This document shows positions 51,324 through 59,592 of a stretch of 64,000 nt of DNA, piece after piece. Position 1 is the stretch's first letter. Every line of letters begins with the position of its first letter. The DNA lies in assembly GCF_000724605.1 (NCBI RefSeq), contig NZ_CP008802.1, forward strand, positions 1-64,000, written 5' to 3'. The position numbers and the translations under genes were made by a program. This DNA is from Actinotignum schaalii. GTDB lineage: Bacteria > Actinomycetota > Actinomycetes > Actinomycetales > Actinomycetaceae. A model generated the notes under the pieces. It made no database searches. It saw nothing but the letters and a program-made list of their open reading frames with translations, and had not been told where the DNA came from.

Positions 51324-51338
51324 GCCGGCGTCGTCGTA
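51324..51338 (+). repeat. Partial copy of the dispersed repeat upstream of the LacI-GH32 gene
   Basis: GCCGGCGTCGTCGTA, 20 bp before the start codon, immediately ahead of the purine-rich AAAGAAAGAAGGAGG ribosome-binding stretch. Confidence 0.45.
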
Positions 51339-51357
51339 AAAGAAAGAAGGAGGAATA

Positions 51358-53847
51358 ATGGCGGGCGTAGGGATGAAAGACGTGGCGAGCCGCGCCGGGG
51401 TATCCATCACCACGGTGTCCCACGTGCTCAACGGGACCCGGCGGGTGGCCGAATCCACCCGGATGCGGGTGCTCGAGGCGGCAGCGGAGCTGGGCTACTC
51501 CAGCCCGCGCACCGTCCGCTCCCTACGTGCCGGGGCCTCACCCGGAATCGCCATTGTGGGAACCCTGCTCGGCAACGCCGGGGGCACGGCGGTCAGCCTG
51601 GAGCTGGCCCGTCAGGCCACCGACGCCGGCCTGGTGCCCTTCCTGCTGGATACCGGTGCGAATGTGCATACCGAAGAAGCGGCGCTCAGCGCCCTTATCG
51701 CGCACCGTCTGGACGCGGTCATTATCAGCCCCGTACCCGGATGGCGCCGGCACTCGCTGCCGCGGCTGCGCCGCCACGCCATCCCCTTCGCGGTGGTGAA
51801 CGGGAATGACCCCGCCGTGGTGGCCCCGCAGGTGAGCACCGACTACCAGCAGGGGATCCGCGATATCACCGCCCACCTCCTCGACCACGGGGTACGCTAC
51901 CCGGTACTCTTCTACCCGGACCGGCGCATCGCCAACGGCTCGCAGCATATGCGCGGCTTCGAGGAAGCCCTGGTGGAACGCGGCCACCGGGTGACCCGCC
52001 ACCAGCTGGTGGGTGCCCATTCCTCCCCGCGGGCGGTGCGCCGCCAGATCGCCCAGGTGCTGGACTCCTGCGCCCATATTGACGCCCTGGTGCTGGGCAG
52101 CTCGGCCATGTGCGTGCCCGCCATGGCGGAGATACGGCGCCGCGGCTTGACCCCGGGCCGCGATATCCGCCTGGCCGTTTTCGATGACTCCCACCTGCCC
52201 GAAGCCCAATCATTCCTGCGCGCCGTTGACCCGGTAGAAGAGGTTGCCGAGCGCGCCATTACCGAAATCACCCGCCTGCTCGGTGATCCGGATGCCGCCG
52301 CGGAGCGGCACCGTACCCGACTGGTGCCCTGCACCGTCATCACCGGGCCGAGCTGCGGCTGCCCCACGGCGCCGCAGGAAAGCTCAACGGCGGGAACTGA
52401 CCAACATCGGCTCTATGCCGCAGCCCACGGGCGCCGGCACGCCGGCTGGGTACCGGACCGTGCCCTCCTCAACGATGAGGGACACAGCCGCTCCCCGCTG
52501 GCCGCCACGCCGCCCCCAACCCCCTCAACAAAGGAGGCAATCATGACACAGCTCGATCACTTCCCCGACCGTTTCTTCCCCGCCCTGCACGTGCGCCCGA
52601 ACTTCGGGTGGGTCAACGACCCCAACGGCATCCACAAGGTGGGCGATACCTGGCATATGTTCTACCAGTACAACCCCAAGGCGCCCTGGCATGACCACAT
52701 CCACTGGGGGCACGCCACCTCCACGGATCTCGTCAATTGGACGGCGCAGCCCATCGCCCTCAAACCGCGCCCCGGGCAGCCCGATTCGGCCGGCTGCTGG
52801 TCCGGCGTGGGCACCGTGCACGAGGGAGTCTCCTCGCTGCTCTACACCGCCGTCACCCGCGGGGACGGCCCCTCCGTGACGGTCCTGGCGGAGGAAAACG
52901 CTGACAGGAGCGGCTGGGAGCCCACCGGCGTCGTCGCCACCATGCCGCCCATCGAAAACGTGCGCGCCATGCGCGACCCCTTCATTTTCCAGGTGGAGGG
53001 GCGCACCTACGCCATCCACGGCGGCGGCTTCGAGGACGGCACCCCCGTGATCTTCCTCTACGAATGCTCCGATTGGCGCAACTGGCGCTACCTGGACACC
53101 CTCCTGGTGGGCGACGATCCGCTCGCCTCCATCTACGCCCCGGCCTCCATCTGGGAATGCCCCCAGCTCATCCAGGTGGGGGAGGCGTGGGTGCTTATCG
53201 TTTCCCAGTGGGTGGAAGCGGAAACGCTCATGGATCACCTCACCGGGGTGGCCTACCTGGTGGGCGATCTCGATATGAGCGCCGGGTACCCCCGTTTCGT
53301 GCCCCGTGCCGGCGGTGAATTCGACGCCGGGCCGGACTTCTACGCGCCCCAGTGCGTGGTGGACGGGGAGCGTGTGCTCGCCTGGGGCTGGACTTGGGAA
53401 GGCTCCGACCGTACCGACGCTGATATCGACGCTTCGGGCTACAACGGTGCGCTGACCTACCCGCGCCAGGTGCGTATTTCCGACGGGCGCGTGTGGACAG
53501 AGCCGGCCCCCGAAATCTTCGCGTTGCGCGAAGGCGAGGGCACCGTGGTTACCGAACTGCCCGAGCTGCGCTCCTTCTCCCTGGACCTGGAGGGCAGCGG
53601 CACCATCTCCCTGCGCGATTCGGAAACGAACGAGGTGCTCTTCACCGCCGCCGTGAACGCGCCGGCCTCCTTGTGGATGGACGGCTCCCTGGTCGAGCTC
53701 TTCCAGGAAGGCACCACCTCCTTCACCCAGCGCATTTACCCGCGCGGCCAGGTGCGGATGGAGGTGAGCGACGAGCTCACCGTCACCTGCTATCGCCTCT
53801 CCGCTTTTAACGACGACGGCGCCCGGCTCCCGCGTGCCTTGCGTTAA
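51358..53847 (+). CDS. LacI-type regulator joined in frame to a GH32 beta-fructosidase
   Basis: One stop-free frame of 829 codons. Residues 1-340 are a LacI repressor (GMKDVASRAGVSITTVSHVLNG; effector domain to about LVPCTVITGP). Residues about 341-395 form a linker ending ATPPPTPSTKE. Residues 396-829 are a GH32 hydrolase (sucrose/fructan type) with nucleophile Asp in WVNDPNG, MRDP, and acid Glu in WECPQL (GH32 residues 26, 145 and 205). AAAGGAGG and ATG 52543 stand at the junction, so the hydrolase can also be made alone. Either a true fusion or two coupled genes whose first stop was lost. Confidence 0.8.
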   Translation: MAGVGMKDVASRAGVSITTVSHVLNGTRRVAESTRMRVLEAAAELGYSSPRTVRSLRAGASPGIAIVGTLLGNAGGTAVSLELARQATDAGLVPFLLDTGANVHTEEAALSALIAHRLDAVIISPVPGWRRHSLPRLRRHAIPFAVVNGNDPAVVAPQVSTDYQQGIRDITAHLLDHGVRYPVLFYPDRRIANGSQHMRGFEEALVERGHRVTRHQLVGAHSSPRAVRRQIAQVLDSCAHIDALVLGSSAMCVPAMAEIRRRGLTPGRDIRLAVFDDSHLPEAQSFLRAVDPVEEVAERAITEITRLLGDPDAAAERHRTRLVPCTVITGPSCGCPTAPQESSTAGTDQHRLYAAAHGRRHAGWVPDRALLNDEGHSRSPLAATPPPTPSTKEAIMTQLDHFPDRFFPALHVRPNFGWVNDPNGIHKVGDTWHMFYQYNPKAPWHDHIHWGHATSTDLVNWTAQPIALKPRPGQPDSAGCWSGVGTVHEGVSSLLYTAVTRGDGPSVTVLAEENADRSGWEPTGVVATMPPIENVRAMRDPFIFQVEGRTYAIHGGGFEDGTPVIFLYECSDWRNWRYLDTLLVGDDPLASIYAPASIWECPQLIQVGEAWVLIVSQWVEAETLMDHLTGVAYLVGDLDMSAGYPRFVPRAGGEFDAGPDFYAPQCVVDGERVLAWGWTWEGSDRTDADIDASGYNGALTYPRQVRISDGRVWTEPAPEIFALREGEGTVVTELPELRSFSLDLEGSGTISLRDSETNEVLFTAAVNAPASLWMDGSLVELFQEGTTSFTQRIYPRGQVRMEVSDELTVTCYRLSAFNDDGARLPRALR
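52530..52545 (+). promoter_or_regulatory. Internal ribosome-binding site and start of the GH32 part
   Basis: AAAGGAGG (52530-52537) stands 5 nt before ATG 52543, giving MTQLDHFPDRFFPALHVRPN, a normal GH32 N-terminus and a 434-aa enzyme. In the +2 frame a TGA overlaps this ATG as ATGA, the pattern of ordinary gene-to-gene coupling, which suggests the upstream regulator once ended there. Confidence 0.75.
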
Positions 53848-53892
53848 GGGGCGGCGCGGCACCGTGTCATAAAAGTAGTAGCGCGCACTAAG

Positions 53893-53928
53893 CGAAGCGG
53901 CGGATACCGGTGGGTATCCGCCGCTTCG
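53893..53928. terminator. Bidirectional terminator between the GH32 gene and the surface protein
   Basis: CGAAGCGGCGGATACC (53893-53908) and GGTATCCGCCGCTTCG (53913-53928) pair perfectly over 16 bp around GGTG, in the convergent gap. No long T-run on either side. Confidence 0.7.
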
Positions 53929-53969
53929 GCTTGTATATGAGGCATGTAGCTTTCCGGCTAGATGCCGGG

Positions 53970-54072
53970 ACTGGTGCCTAGTTACGCGCACCTGGTGGCT
54001 GGCACCAGTGGCCGGTGCTTAGTGGCACGCGCTCAGTGGCTAGTGACTCGTGACTGGTGCTTAGTGGCGCGC
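53970..54072. repeat. Three degenerate copies of the 3' end of the surface-protein gene
   Basis: ACTGGTGCCTAGTTACGCGC (53970-53989), a GCCGGTGCTTAGTGGCACGC copy (54011-54032) and ACTGGTGCTTAGTGGCGCGC (54053-54072). On the minus strand each carries the last codons and a TAA or TAG stop, so the true gene end has been copied twice downstream. Confidence 0.65.
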
Positions 54073-55188
54073 CCGCCGTATCGCCAGCACCCCGCCTGCT
54101 CCGAGGAGCACCGTGGCCGCGCCAATGGTGCCGCCCAGCTGAGCACCGGAGTTGGCCAGCTGCGGCTTGACTGCGTTGGCCTTGGAAGTAGCTGTTGCTG
54201 TCGCGGTGGGCGCCGTGGCTGCCGTGGGCGTATTTGTTGCAGCAGGTGCGGCAGTTGCCGGGGCGGCGCCAGGAGCGGAGGGTGCAGCCGGGGTGCCGGT
54301 GACGGTCGGAGTGACCGAGGGGCCGGCTGGCGGCGTCGTCGTAATACCTGGTGCGGAAGGCTGCGCCGGCTGCGCGGGAAGCGGGCGGGCGAGAATCTCA
54401 TTCAGCTCCGCGATCTTTTTCTCAAGCACCGCGGCGCGTTCGGTGAGCATAGCCACGCGGGCCTGCGCCGCTTCGAGCGCCTTCGTCTTTTCTGCGACCT
54501 CGGCACGCGCCGGTGCGGCGGCGGCCTCCGTATCCTTGATCTGCTGGGCGAGCTCGGCCTCCATGGCCGGGCACTGCGCCTGCGCGCCGCGCAGCTCCTC
54601 GATCAGCGGCTTGAGCGTGTAAATCTGGGTATTGAGCTGCTGCTGTTGGGTGCGCAGCTGCTCAAGCTTCTTCTCCAGCGCGTCAATCTGGGCGCTGATT
54701 TCCGTCACATCCGCGCCGGCCTGCTGCATTTGCGTGCGCTTGACCACCAGCGCATTTTTCTCATCAATGGTGGCGTATTCAGTTTCCTGAACTTCCTTGA
54801 GCGTGGCCTGGAGCTGCGCCAGTTTCTTTTCCTGGCTAGCAATGGCGGGGCCGATCTTGCCACACTCGGTGCTCAATTCCTGCTGCTGCGCACGCAACGG
54901 GGCGAGGGGAGCTTCCTGGTCCGCGAGGCGCTGGCGCGCGGCGGCAAGGTCTTCTTCGAGGCTCGGAATCTTCGCCTTCTCGGCGGCCAGATCAGCGGTG
55001 ACCCGAGCCAATTCCGCTTCCGCGCCGGCCTTCTCTTCAGCGGCCTTATCCCGGTTCGTATCCGCAGCGGCGCGGGAAAGATTGCTCGTAAGAGTGCTGG
55101 ATGTGGCCGGGGCGCCAAGAGCTGCAGCTGGAATGAACATGGCTGTGGCCGCGGCGGCGGCAACGGCTAGGTAACTCGGGTGCTTCAT
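54061..55188 (-). CDS. Secreted coiled-coil protein with sorting-signal-like C-terminus
   Basis: 375 aa from ATG 55188. Signal peptide KHPSYLAVAAAAATAMFIPAAALG, then a long coiled coil (residues about 35-255, rich in Ala, Glu, Gln and Lys, with two isolated Cys, TECGKIG and AQCPAM, possibly a disulfide). A Pro/Thr/Ala-rich wall-spanning segment follows, then LANSG, a hydrophobic helix and RRARH. That end has the layout of a sortase signal, but with LANSG where LPxTG or LAxTG is usual. Function unknown; coiled-coil and Pro/Thr layout recalls peptidoglycan-hydrolase regulators or surface stalks. A dispersed repeat copy lies in the Pro/Thr region at 54329-54343. Confidence 0.75.
   Translation of the reverse strand: MKHPSYLAVAAAAATAMFIPAAALGAPATSSTLTSNLSRAAADTNRDKAAEEKAGAEAELARVTADLAAEKAKIPSLEEDLAAARQRLADQEAPLAPLRAQQQELSTECGKIGPAIASQEKKLAQLQATLKEVQETEYATIDEKNALVVKRTQMQQAGADVTEISAQIDALEKKLEQLRTQQQQLNTQIYTLKPLIEELRGAQAQCPAMEAELAQQIKDTEAAAAPARAEVAEKTKALEAAQARVAMLTERAAVLEKKIAELNEILARPLPAQPAQPSAPGITTTPPAGPSVTPTVTGTPAAPSAPGAAPATAAPAATNTPTAATAPTATATATSKANAVKPQLANSGAQLGGTIGAATVLLGAGGVLAIRRARH
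54329..54343 (+). repeat. Dispersed repeat copy inside the surface-protein gene
   Basis: GGCGGCGTCGTCGTA matches 15 of the 17 core bases and is coding on the opposite strand (ITTTPPAG). Confidence 0.5.
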
Positions 55189-55409
55189 CGGGGTGTATTC
55201 CTCTTCTTTCAATATGACGGTTTGCACCACAAGTTTATAGCGAAGTAATAAAAGGATATTAGGAAATGTGATGATAAAAATATCCAGGATAGTTCCAGCT
55301 TTGGAGTAGCCGGCGCGGGCTAATTAAATGCCACGGTGCGGGAACCCATCATGAGTTCCCGCACCGTTTGGGTATCGGAATAATCGGCTATGTGGCTAGC
55401 GCCTAGGCC

Positions 55410-57962
55410 CTAGTTCCCAGCCTTCCGGTCGGCTTCCTGGTTGCGCACCGCCCGGGCGGTGCCGTCCACCACTTCGGAGACGATACGCCGGCAGGCCGGC
55501 GCCGCATCCGTGGTGGCCAGCCATTCCTGGCCGAGGGCCAGCAGGTCCACCCCGAGGTCGGTACGGCCGGCCAGCTGAGCCGGGTAGGCGTACTCGAGCA
55601 TATTCGAGGCGATTTCCACCGAATTGTTATCCCACATATCCTTGGCCACCGCGAAGTACTTCTCGGCGTAGGCGCGCACGCTCTCCGCGGAGGAACGCCC
55701 GGTGCCCAGGGCGAGGTTGCGCTGGCGGGTATTGGTTTCCGGGTGCACGATTTCTTCCCAGACCTTCTCCTTGGCCGCACTATCGGGTAGCGCGCCTTCG
55801 GCCTGGGCCGCGAAAATCTGCCCGAAGGAGGAAGAATCGCGGGCGAATTCAGCGTCAATATCGACCTGATCGGCCCGCCCGTTAGCCGCCAAGGCGATGA
55901 GGATATTCCAGCGCACTTCCTGATCGACGTCGTACCCTTCCGGAACGGCCACGCCGTCGCGCCACCCGGCAATAAGGCCGAGCTGCTCCTCGCTCACGGC
56001 CCGACGCATCGCCGCACCCATGAGCTGAAGCTGGCGATCCGAACCCGGCGCCGCGGTGAGCGCCAATTCGAAAATACGCTCGGAAACGGCCGCCGCAAAC
56101 TCCGTGCGGGTGGCCGGGTTGGAGTACAGCTCAACCGCGGAATGCAGGGAGCTGAGCACCACGCGCAGCACGGTGCCATCGGTTTCATCCGCCAGCACCG
56201 CCAGCGCGATATCGGCGTAGGTGTGGGCGTCGAGTTCGCCGTCGCGCATCATATCCATCGCCGCGAAGACCACTACGGAGCGATCCAGGTGGTTATCGAA
56301 TTTCTCGAGATTCTCCAGTGCTACCCGGAAGGAATCGGCATCGAAGCGGATCTTGGCGTAACCCCAGTCCTGGCTGTTGAGGAGGATAAGATCGGGGCGC
56401 TCGGCACCCTGGAAGGACGCGATCTCGGTGCGCTCACCGGCAATATCCACCCATTCGGATTTCACGCAGCGCAGCCCGTCCCCGTCCAGATCATAGCCGG
56501 CGATGCGGATACGGTGCGGGCGCAGCGAAGAGTTCGCGTCGTTGCTCTGGACCACGGTGAGCCGGTCGATAACCCCGCCGCTGGCCTCCACTTCGGGCCG
56601 CAGGGTATTGACGCCGGATTCCTCCAGCCACACCCGGGTCCATTCCTTGAGGTCACGCCCGGAGGAAGCTTCCAGTTCGGTGAGCAGATCGGTGAGCGTG
56701 GCATTGCCCCACTTGTGCTTGGCAATATAGGCCCGCACCCCGGCCAGAAACTGCTCCTGCCCCACGTATGCCACCAGCTGCTTGAGCACTGAAGCGCCCT
56801 TGCCGTAGGTGATGCCGTCAAAGTTGACGAGCACATCTTCCAGGTCGCGAATATCCGCGGCAATCGGGTGGGTGGAGGGAAGCTGATCCTGCTGGATCGC
56901 CCAGGTTTTCTCAGAGGCGAGGAAGGTAGTCCAGGCATCCTTCCAGCGAGTGTTATTCGCGGCGGCCAGGTGGCTCATGAATTCCGCGAAGGATTCGTTG
57001 AGCCACAGGTCATCCCACCACTTCATGGTGACGAGGTCACCGAACCACATATGGGCCTGTTCGTGCAGGATGGTGATGGTGCGCCGGTCGATAATCGCGC
57101 CGGTGGGCTTGGTGCGGAAAACATAGGTTTCCACGATGGTCACCAGGCCCGGGTGCTCCATGGCGCCGGCGTTGTATTCGGGGCAGAAGACCTGGTCGTA
57201 CTTGCGGAACGGGTAGGGGTGGCCGTAGTTGGCTTCGTAATACTCGAAGCCCTGGCGGGTGATGGTGAAGATTTCATCGGCATCCAGGTAGGGGGCCAGC
57301 GACTTACGCGCGTACACACCCAGCGGAATATCGCGCCCGTCGATGGAATGGAAAGGTTCGCCTTCCACGCCCTCGTAGGGGCCGGCCACAATCGCCACCA
57401 GGTAGGTGGACAGGCGCTCGGTGGGCGTGAAATCCCAGCGTGCCTTGCCTTCGCCCAGGGCCACCGGCTCCGGGGTGGGGGACACGGAGAACACCTTCCA
57501 GTTCTCCGGCGCGGTCACCGTGAAGGTGAAATTAGCCTTGAGGTCAGGCTGCTCAAAATTCGCGAAGACCCGCCGCGCGTCCGCCACCTCGAACTGGGAG
57601 TAGAGGTAGACCTCGCCGTCGGCCGGATCCACGTAGCGGTGCAGGCCCTCGCCGGTGCGCGAGTAGTACTGGGTTGATTCCACCCGCACCGTGTTCTGCG
57701 CCGCGAGGTTGGGCAGCGGCAGGCGCGAATCCTGGTAGCTGGCCGGGTCGAGCTCCGCACCGTTAAGCACCACGCGCTCCACCGACTTCGCGATGAGGTC
57801 GAGGAACGTATCGGCACCCGGCGTGGCCTCAAAATCAATTTCGGTAACCGCCGCGAAGGTTTCCTCCCCGGTGGTCAGATCAAGTTCAATGCGGTAATTC
57901 TGCGTCGCTACGATCTGCGCGCGTTCCGCAGCTTCTGCGCGGGTGAGATTAGTCCCGGCCAT
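55410..57962 (-). CDS. pepN: Aminopeptidase N (M1 family)
   Basis: 850 aa from ATG 57962 (AAGGAAAGGAAG upstream), normal length. Zinc metalloprotease releasing N-terminal residues. The zinc site HEQAH with the second Glu in LWLNESFAEF is intact. The substrate-anchoring motif, GAMEN in most M1 enzymes, reads GAMEH here. The C-terminal ERAP-like helical domain is complete. The 3' flank repeats TAG every 7-8 nt. The 221-bp gap 55189-55409 holds no gene. Confidence 0.94.
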   Translation of the reverse strand: MAGTNLTRAEAAERAQIVATQNYRIELDLTTGEETFAAVTEIDFEATPGADTFLDLIAKSVERVVLNGAELDPASYQDSRLPLPNLAAQNTVRVESTQYYSRTGEGLHRYVDPADGEVYLYSQFEVADARRVFANFEQPDLKANFTFTVTAPENWKVFSVSPTPEPVALGEGKARWDFTPTERLSTYLVAIVAGPYEGVEGEPFHSIDGRDIPLGVYARKSLAPYLDADEIFTITRQGFEYYEANYGHPYPFRKYDQVFCPEYNAGAMEHPGLVTIVETYVFRTKPTGAIIDRRTITILHEQAHMWFGDLVTMKWWDDLWLNESFAEFMSHLAAANNTRWKDAWTTFLASEKTWAIQQDQLPSTHPIAADIRDLEDVLVNFDGITYGKGASVLKQLVAYVGQEQFLAGVRAYIAKHKWGNATLTDLLTELEASSGRDLKEWTRVWLEESGVNTLRPEVEASGGVIDRLTVVQSNDANSSLRPHRIRIAGYDLDGDGLRCVKSEWVDIAGERTEIASFQGAERPDLILLNSQDWGYAKIRFDADSFRVALENLEKFDNHLDRSVVVFAAMDMMRDGELDAHTYADIALAVLADETDGTVLRVVLSSLHSAVELYSNPATRTEFAAAVSERIFELALTAAPGSDRQLQLMGAAMRRAVSEEQLGLIAGWRDGVAVPEGYDVDQEVRWNILIALAANGRADQVDIDAEFARDSSSFGQIFAAQAEGALPDSAAKEKVWEEIVHPETNTRQRNLALGTGRSSAESVRAYAEKYFAVAKDMWDNNSVEIASNMLEYAYPAQLAGRTDLGVDLLALGQEWLATTDAAPACRRIVSEVVDGTARAVRNQEADRKAGN

Positions 57963-58184
57963 CAAGCTTCCTTTCCTTGGCTTTCAGCACAATTTACGTG
58001 AAATCCTACCGGTTCTGGCGCGCCCTTGCCCGCACCGCCCGCTTTCAGCCGCGCCGTTACCGCGCCGGTCGCGCACCGTTGCCGCATCGTTGCCGCACCG
58101 TTTGCGCACCGTTTGCGCCCCGTTCCAGTTTCGCTCATGGCGCGAGGCGGCCCACGGCGCCCGTTTTCACGCTTGGATAGAACC

Positions 58185-58781
58185 ATGAGTACTCAGGTTG
58201 AATTTTGGTTTGATGCAACATGTCCGTGGACGTGGATTACCTCCCGCTGGGTCACCGAGGTGGCCGACGCTCGTGATTTCACCGTCACGTGGCGGCCTTT
58301 CTCCCTCGCGATCCTCAATGAGGGCAAAGATATTTCGGAGGAGTACCGCGCCCACGTGGAGGAGGGGCGCGAGACGGCGCTCGTCGCCATGAAAATCGCT
58401 CAGCTCGAAGGCAACGACAAGCTCGGCGAGTTCTACACCGCTCTGGGGCAGGCCATTCACGAAGACCGGCGCCCCGTGGGGCGCGAAATTCTTGCCGAAG
58501 TGCTCGCGGCCCTCGGCGAAGGGAGCGAATATTTGAACGACGCCGCCCATTACGACGCCGCCCTCCGTGACAGCGTGGCGGCCGGGCTGGCGCTCGTCGG
58601 CGACGAGGTCGGCGTGCCCATTATTTCTTTCGACGGCGCGGCCTTCTTCGGCCCCGTCATCTCCCCGGCCCCGCACGGGGAAGCCGCCCTCGCCCTCTGG
58701 GATGGCTGCCTCGCCCTGGCCCGCACCCCCGGTTTCTTCGAGCTCAAGCGCTCGCGCACCACGGGGCCGATTTTTAGCTAG
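58185..58781 (+). CDS. DsbA-family oxidoreductase, mycothiol-reductase-like
   Basis: 198 aa from ATG 58185; no Shine-Dalgarno is visible. The thioredoxin-fold start VEFWFDATCPWTWITSRWVTEV resembles mycobacterial Rv2466c (mycothiol-dependent, CPWC), but the second Cys is replaced (CPWT), giving a one-Cys active site. GVPIISFDGAAFFGPVISP is the cis-Pro region. Cytoplasmic, with no signal peptide. The repetitive DNA just upstream (GCGCACCGTTGCCGCACC and similar) is not part of the gene. Confidence 0.8.
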   Translation: MSTQVEFWFDATCPWTWITSRWVTEVADARDFTVTWRPFSLAILNEGKDISEEYRAHVEEGRETALVAMKIAQLEGNDKLGEFYTALGQAIHEDRRPVGREILAEVLAALGEGSEYLNDAAHYDAALRDSVAAGLALVGDEVGVPIISFDGAAFFGPVISPAPHGEAALALWDGCLALARTPGFFELKRSRTTGPIFS

Positions 58782-58883
58782 CCGCAGAGCCTGCTCCTCG
58801 GCTCAGCTGCCGTAGCTTCGCCCGCGGGTGTGCTGGTAGCCGCGCACCGATGTGACGGTTAGCTCTGCGCCGGTGCGCCATGC

Positions 58884-58917
58884 GCCCGCGGGTGCACGCT
58901 TAGATCCACCCGCGGGC
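58884..58917. terminator. Hairpin over the response-regulator stop codon
   Basis: GCCCGCGGGTG (58884-58894) and CACCCGCGGGC (58907-58917) pair perfectly with a 12-nt loop containing the stop codon of the leftward operon; convergent with the DsbA gene. Confidence 0.55.
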
Positions 58918-59592
58918 CCGGGCGACTTGCGCCGCCTCGGTGCGGGTGCTCGCCCCCGTTTTCCCGATAGCAGCAGACAGGTGATTACGCACCGTCCCCT
59001 GCGAAAGATACAGTTGCGCGGCCATGCTCTTCACAGTCGCACCGCTGAGCGCCAGCCGCAGCACATCACCCTCGCGCTCCGTGAGCGGATTGGGCCCCAT
59101 TTGCAAGGCCTGCGCGGCCAACTGCGGATCGATAGCGTAGCCGCCGCCCGCAACGGTGCGCAGCGCCGCGGCGAGCTCCTCAGCCGGCGCATCTTTCACC
59201 ACGAAACCGCGCGCCCCGGCCGCCATGGCGCGCTGCAAATACCCGGCACGCCCGAAAGTCGTCACAATAACGACGCCGCAGCCGGCCCCCGCCGCCTGCA
59301 GAGCCTGCGCTGCCGCGATTCCATCCACGCGCGGCATTTCAATATCAAGGAGCGCAATATCGGCGCCGGTTTCCGCGACGGTGGGAACGACGGCGCTGCC
59401 ATCTTCCAGCTGCGCCACTATCTCGATATCCTCTTCCAGGTTGAGAAGCGCCGCTAATCCTTCCCGCACCATCCGCTGGTCATCGGCGATCACCACCCGG
59501 ATGGGGCAGCGGTGCCCCGTGGCCGCACCGGTGCCGGCTTGCTCGTTGGTGGCGGGGGCAGCACCATTGCCTACTTGTGCGCCGTCGTTCAT
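58900..59592 (-). CDS. NarL/LuxR-type response regulator
   Basis: 230 aa from ATG 59592, ATGA-coupled to the kinase. A 28-residue disordered start is followed by a receiver domain with phospho-acceptor Asp83 (LLDIEMP), the DDQ acidic pair and the KDAP lysine. The LuxR helix-turn-helix is PLTEREGDVLRLALSGATVKSMAAQLYLSQGTVRNHLSAAIGK. It probably controls the linked ABC-2 exporter. Confidence 0.92.
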   Translation of the reverse strand: MNDGAQVGNGAAPATNEQAGTGAATGHRCPIRVVIADDQRMVREGLAALLNLEEDIEIVAQLEDGSAVVPTVAETGADIALLDIEMPRVDGIAAAQALQAAGAGCGVVIVTTFGRAGYLQRAMAAGARGFVVKDAPAEELAAALRTVAGGGYAIDPQLAAQALQMGPNPLTEREGDVLRLALSGATVKSMAAQLYLSQGTVRNHLSAAIGKTGASTRTEAAQVARARGWI

